Below are positions 5,778 to 7,978 of a stretch of 7,978 nucleotides of DNA, in pieces (within the stretch, counting starts at the first letter, position 1; the number at the start of each line of letters is the position of its first letter). The position numbers were made by a program, and so were the translations under genes. The notes beneath the pieces are model-generated. The model saw nothing but the letters and a program-made list of their open reading frames with translations. It did no database searches and was not told where the DNA came from. This DNA is from Candidatus Thorarchaeota archaeon. Its GTDB lineage: Archaea > Asgardarchaeota > Thorarchaeia > Thorarchaeales > Thorarchaeaceae. The stretch covers positions 1 through 7,978 of the forward strand of contig JAHQWZ010000078.1 in the NCBI GenBank assembly GCA_029856425.1, in the 5' to 3' direction.

Positions 5778-7565
5778 CTAGGATGCATCAATAGGCTCCA
5801 GAACTGCACGGATTCGCATGATTCCAGCGCCAATCTTCTTCTGTTTAGTGATCTTGAATCTACCCAGAGTACCAGTGCGCTTGACATGAGGTCCACCGCA
5901 AAGTTCCATGCTGAAGTCTCCTACTGAATACACAGATACCGTTTCGCCGTATGTTTCCTTGAAGAATGCCATTGCTCCTAGGGCTATTGCTTCATCATAA
6001 GGCATGAACTCCTTTGTGACTTCTAGGTCTTCGTCAATTATGCCATTGACAAGGTCCTCTACATGTTGAACTTCTTCCGGGGCAAGCTTGCGATCGAAAG
6101 TAAAATCGAATCGAAGCCGCTCCTTTGTAATGTTGCTGCCGCTCTGTTGTACCTTGTCCCCGAGGATCTTTCTCAGTGCTGCCTGCAGGAGATGAGTTGC
6201 TGTATGGAGCTTGGTGTGTTCTTCACCATGGTCTGCAAGTCCGCCCTTGAACTTCCCTTCTGTGGCGGTCCTGGAGATGTCTCTGTGGTGTTCGAACTCT
6301 TTTCGAAACTCGTCAAGGTCTATATCTATGCCTTTCTCCTCGGCCAAGTCCCTTGTCATCTCAAGAGGAAGCCCAAAGCTTGTAAATAGCAGGAAAGCAT
6401 CCTTTCCTGTGATTGTGCCATTTTCCTCGAACATACGCTCAAACTTACCAAGCGCTTTTCGCAGAGTCTTCCTGAACTTAGCCTCCTCACTCTTTAGGTT
6501 CTTTTTGATGAAGACACTGTTTTTCTCTACTTCCTCATAGACATCCTTGTACATCTCAATGGTGATATCTGCCAGAGGCTCCATGAATCCTTTATCTATG
6601 CCGAGCTTGTCTGCACTGAGAATTGCCTTTCTCAGGAGCCTTCGGACAATGTATCCATGTTCCACATTTGATGGGGCAATTTGCGCATCGTCCGCCATGA
6701 TCATGACAGCTGACTTCACATGGTCCGCTATTATTTTTACAAATCGATCCTCATCATCTGACGGCTCATCTCTTCCGGAAATCTTCTTGATGTGGGCAAT
6801 AAGTGGAGTGAACAACTCAATATCGAAGACAGATGGGACACCCTGAAGCATAGCTACGGTTCTCTCCAATCCCATCCCAGTGTCAATATTCCTTTGCTCT
6901 AATCTCTCGTAACTGCCATCTTCCTTCAGGTTATACTCCATGAAGACATCGTTCCAGACCTCAACAAAGTGTCCGCAGTGGCATCCTGGCTTACAGTCTG
7001 GACCACATTTTGGAATTTCATCCACCACAATGAACATCTCTGTGCATGGTCCGCACGGGCCCACTTTACCAGGAGGGCCCCACCAGTTGTCATCCTTTGG
7101 AAGGAAGTAGATACGTTCATCAGGAATGCCTACTGAACGCCATATTTCAACAGCTTCGTTATCCATTGGTGCATCATCATCTCCCGCAAACACAGTGACT
7201 GATAGCTTCTCTGGGTCAAATCCCAGCCATTCTTTAAAGGTAAGGAATTCGTAGCTCCAAGTTATGGCCTCTTTCTTCCAATAATCATTGAGGCTCCAGT
7301 TTCCAAGCATCTCAAAGAATGTTAGATGTGTCGTGTCACCAACCTCATCGATGTCTATGGTTCGAATGCATTTCTGGAAGTTGACCAAGCGTTTCCCTTG
7401 AGGATGTGGCTGACCTAATAGGAATGGCATGAGTGGATGCATGCCTGCCATAACGTAGAGAGCAGTTGGATCATTTTCTGGCATTAGGGAAGCAGAGCCT
7501 ATTACTGCATGATTCTTCTCTTTAAAGAACCTCAAGTATAGCTCTCTTAATTCATCAGCACGCAT
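5778..7565 (-). CDS. alaS: Alanyl-tRNA synthetase, short form ending after the editing domain
   Basis: The 595-residue enzyme charges tRNA-Ala with alanine in the cytosol. The class II catalytic core spans residues 1-245: motif 1 region (25-50), motif 2 (FQKCIRTIDIDE at 63-74 through LTFFEMLGNWSLNDYW, 81-96) and motif 3 (DTGMGLERT, 228-236). A cysteine-rich insertion (C187, C191, C195, C197) precedes VEVWNDVFMEYN. The helical tRNA-binding part runs to about 440. The editing domain has HTATH (H454, H458) and CGGPH (C556, H560), the four metal ligands that clear mischarged Ser and Gly. The protein stops about 35 residues later, so the C-Ala (DHHA1) dimerisation domain is absent; E. coli AlaRS has 876 residues. 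The sequence resembles short bacterial (CPR-type) enzymes more than archaeal ones. The ATG at 7563-7565 has GGTGA seven bases upstream. Confidence 0.95.
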   Translation of the reverse strand: MRADELRELYLRFFKEKNHAVIGSASLMPENDPTALYVMAGMHPLMPFLLGQPHPQGKRLVNFQKCIRTIDIDEVGDTTHLTFFEMLGNWSLNDYWKKEAITWSYEFLTFKEWLGFDPEKLSVTVFAGDDDAPMDNEAVEIWRSVGIPDERIYFLPKDDNWWGPPGKVGPCGPCTEMFIVVDEIPKCGPDCKPGCHCGHFVEVWNDVFMEYNLKEDGSYERLEQRNIDTGMGLERTVAMLQGVPSVFDIELFTPLIAHIKKISGRDEPSDDEDRFVKIIADHVKSAVMIMADDAQIAPSNVEHGYIVRRLLRKAILSADKLGIDKGFMEPLADITIEMYKDVYEEVEKNSVFIKKNLKSEEAKFRKTLRKALGKFERMFEENGTITGKDAFLLFTSFGLPLEMTRDLAEEKGIDIDLDEFRKEFEHHRDISRTATEGKFKGGLADHGEEHTKLHTATHLLQAALRKILGDKVQQSGSNITKERLRFDFTFDRKLAPEEVQHVEDLVNGIIDEDLEVTKEFMPYDEAIALGAMAFFKETYGETVSVYSVGDFSMELCGGPHVKRTGTLGRFKITKQKKIGAGIMRIRAVLEPIDAS

Positions 7566-7572
7566 CTCATGT

Positions 7573-7589
7573 TCACCAATCCGTTGGTG
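7573..7589 (-). promoter_or_regulatory. Hairpin enclosing the ribosome site of alaS
   Basis: On the - strand CACCAA (7589-7584) and TTGGTG (7579-7574) pair perfectly around a CGGA loop, eight bases before the alaS start. The GGTGA ribosome site (7577-7573) has four of five bases in the stem. Folding should lower initiation. The synthetase or another factor might act here, but this is inference from the fold alone. Confidence 0.35.
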
Positions 7590-7609
7590 CGCTTCAGTTG
7601 GGCATTCTT

Positions 7610-7625
7610 TGAATGATTTTAACGC
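7610..7625 (-). promoter_or_regulatory. Possible TATA box for alaS
   Basis: On the - strand the stretch AGCGTTAAAATCATTC, preceded by an A-rich AGCAAA, resembles an archaeal BRE plus TATA box. It would start transcription near 7590-7595, placing the whole leader hairpin in the mRNA. The match is loose. Without it, alaS would be read from the NYN gene upstream, 80 bases away. Confidence 0.27.
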
Positions 7626-7645
7626 TTTTGCTGGAGGTCACCATT

Positions 7646-7978
7646 TTAGATAAGAATCAGTCCCGAAGGCGTCATCCTGTATCTTCTGAGTCGGTTTGAA
7701 ATCCAAGGATACCTGTCCTGCCAATCAAGGAATCTGTCATTACTCACGATGTCCGCATTGGACTTTCTTGCAGTCTGAATGATGAAGAGGTCATCATTCT
7801 TCCCCCTTGCAGCTTCAATTGCATGCCCGACATCAATCAATTCGCGGAGCGCATTTGGCTTGTCGACTTGGTGGACCAAAGCGGGTGACACTACAATGAT
7901 AGGCCTGTAGCCAGCACTTAGAAGGCTATGTCTTGCTAATGCAAGATTAGCCGCCCTAGGCTTACCTTTGGGCGCGAG
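7646..7978 (-). CDS. NYN (Zc3h12a-like) ribonuclease domain protein, partial, 5' end beyond window
   Basis: The frame is open to the right edge, giving 111 visible residues that lack the N-terminus and include the true stop at 7646-7648. It reads from APKGKPRAANLALARH through GYRPIIVVSPAL, then GKNDDLFIIQTARKSNADIVSNDRF and a Trp/Arg-rich end (PWISNRLRRYR). This order of a central beta strand, the acidic NDD turn and the IVSND strand fits the PIN-like NYN fold of the Zc3h12a ribonuclease family. The two Asp of NDD and the Asp of SND are likely metal ligands; the first catalytic Asp near the N-terminus lies outside the window. A GTG at 7889-7891 could start a shorter protein, but domain residues continue upstream of it, so I reject that start. 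It lies 80 bases upstream of alaS on the same strand. Its RNA target is unknown. Confidence 0.75.
   Translation of the reverse strand, partial: LAPKGKPRAANLALARHSLLSAGYRPIIVVSPALVHQVDKPNALRELIDVGHAIEAARGKNDDLFIIQTARKSNADIVSNDRFLDWQDRYPWISNRLRRYRMTPSGLILI

Noticed and set aside
7646..7891. An 81-residue complete gene starting at GTG 7889-7891
   Set aside because: Domain residues (APKGKPRAANLALARH, GYRPIIVV) continue upstream in the same frame to the edge, so this is a partial gene and not a complete small one.
1..7978. tRNA genes, CRISPR arrays, insertion sequences or toxin-antitoxin pairs
   Set aside because: No cloverleaf, regularly spaced repeat, transposase or paired small genes were seen on either strand. 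The NYN/PIN-like domain has no adjacent antitoxin-like gene within the window.

Overview
This 7,978-base window has about 45% GC by eye and nine genes, one of them cut by the right edge. No single gene fixes the host, but the best reading is an archaeon, possibly an Asgard (Thorarchaeota-like) genome. The supporting points are several uncharacterised membrane proteins with a cytosolic zinc ribbon, a secreted or membrane protein whose N-glycosylation sequons all lie on the predicted outer side, TTG and GTG starts, TATA-like boxes instead of bacterial -35/-10 pairs, a tiny PxHCGxxM metal protein, and an NYN (Zc3h12a-like) ribonuclease domain. The alanyl-tRNA synthetase, in contrast, looks bacterial. 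The lineage call is an inference from general knowledge.

Layout. At the left (1-884) there is a candidate operator/promoter, then a 55-residue Cys/His-rich metal protein on the + strand, which meets a nitroreductase on the - strand with one base between the two stop codons. Next (998-2686) are two + strand membrane proteins of unknown function: a 128-residue protein with three membrane segments and an acidic tail, and a 407-residue protein with a signal peptide, an outer glycosylatable domain and a cytosolic zinc ribbon. A + strand metallo-beta-lactamase-fold hydrolase resembling RNase Z follows (2745-3497). From 3513 to the right edge every gene is on the - strand. In transcription order they are an NYN-type RNase (partial), a short alanyl-tRNA synthetase, a small membrane protein with a zinc ribbon, a DUF47/PhoU-like protein, and a PiT-family phosphate permease.

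How the genes may work together. DUF47 plus PiT is a known low-affinity phosphate uptake module (regulator or accessory protein plus permease), and here the two are 16 bases apart. The NYN RNase, the synthetase and the RNase Z-like hydrolase have RNA-related folds, but nothing shows they share a pathway. The nitroreductase and the small metal protein could both serve redox chemistry, although they converge and are not in one operon. No tRNA, rRNA, CRISPR array, insertion sequence or phage gene was seen. The most interesting points are the bacterial/CPR-like synthetase that ends right after its editing domain, the inverted repeat over the TATA-like box of the small metal protein, the two zinc-ribbon membrane proteins, and two leaders in which the Shine-Dalgarno site lies inside a small perfect hairpin.
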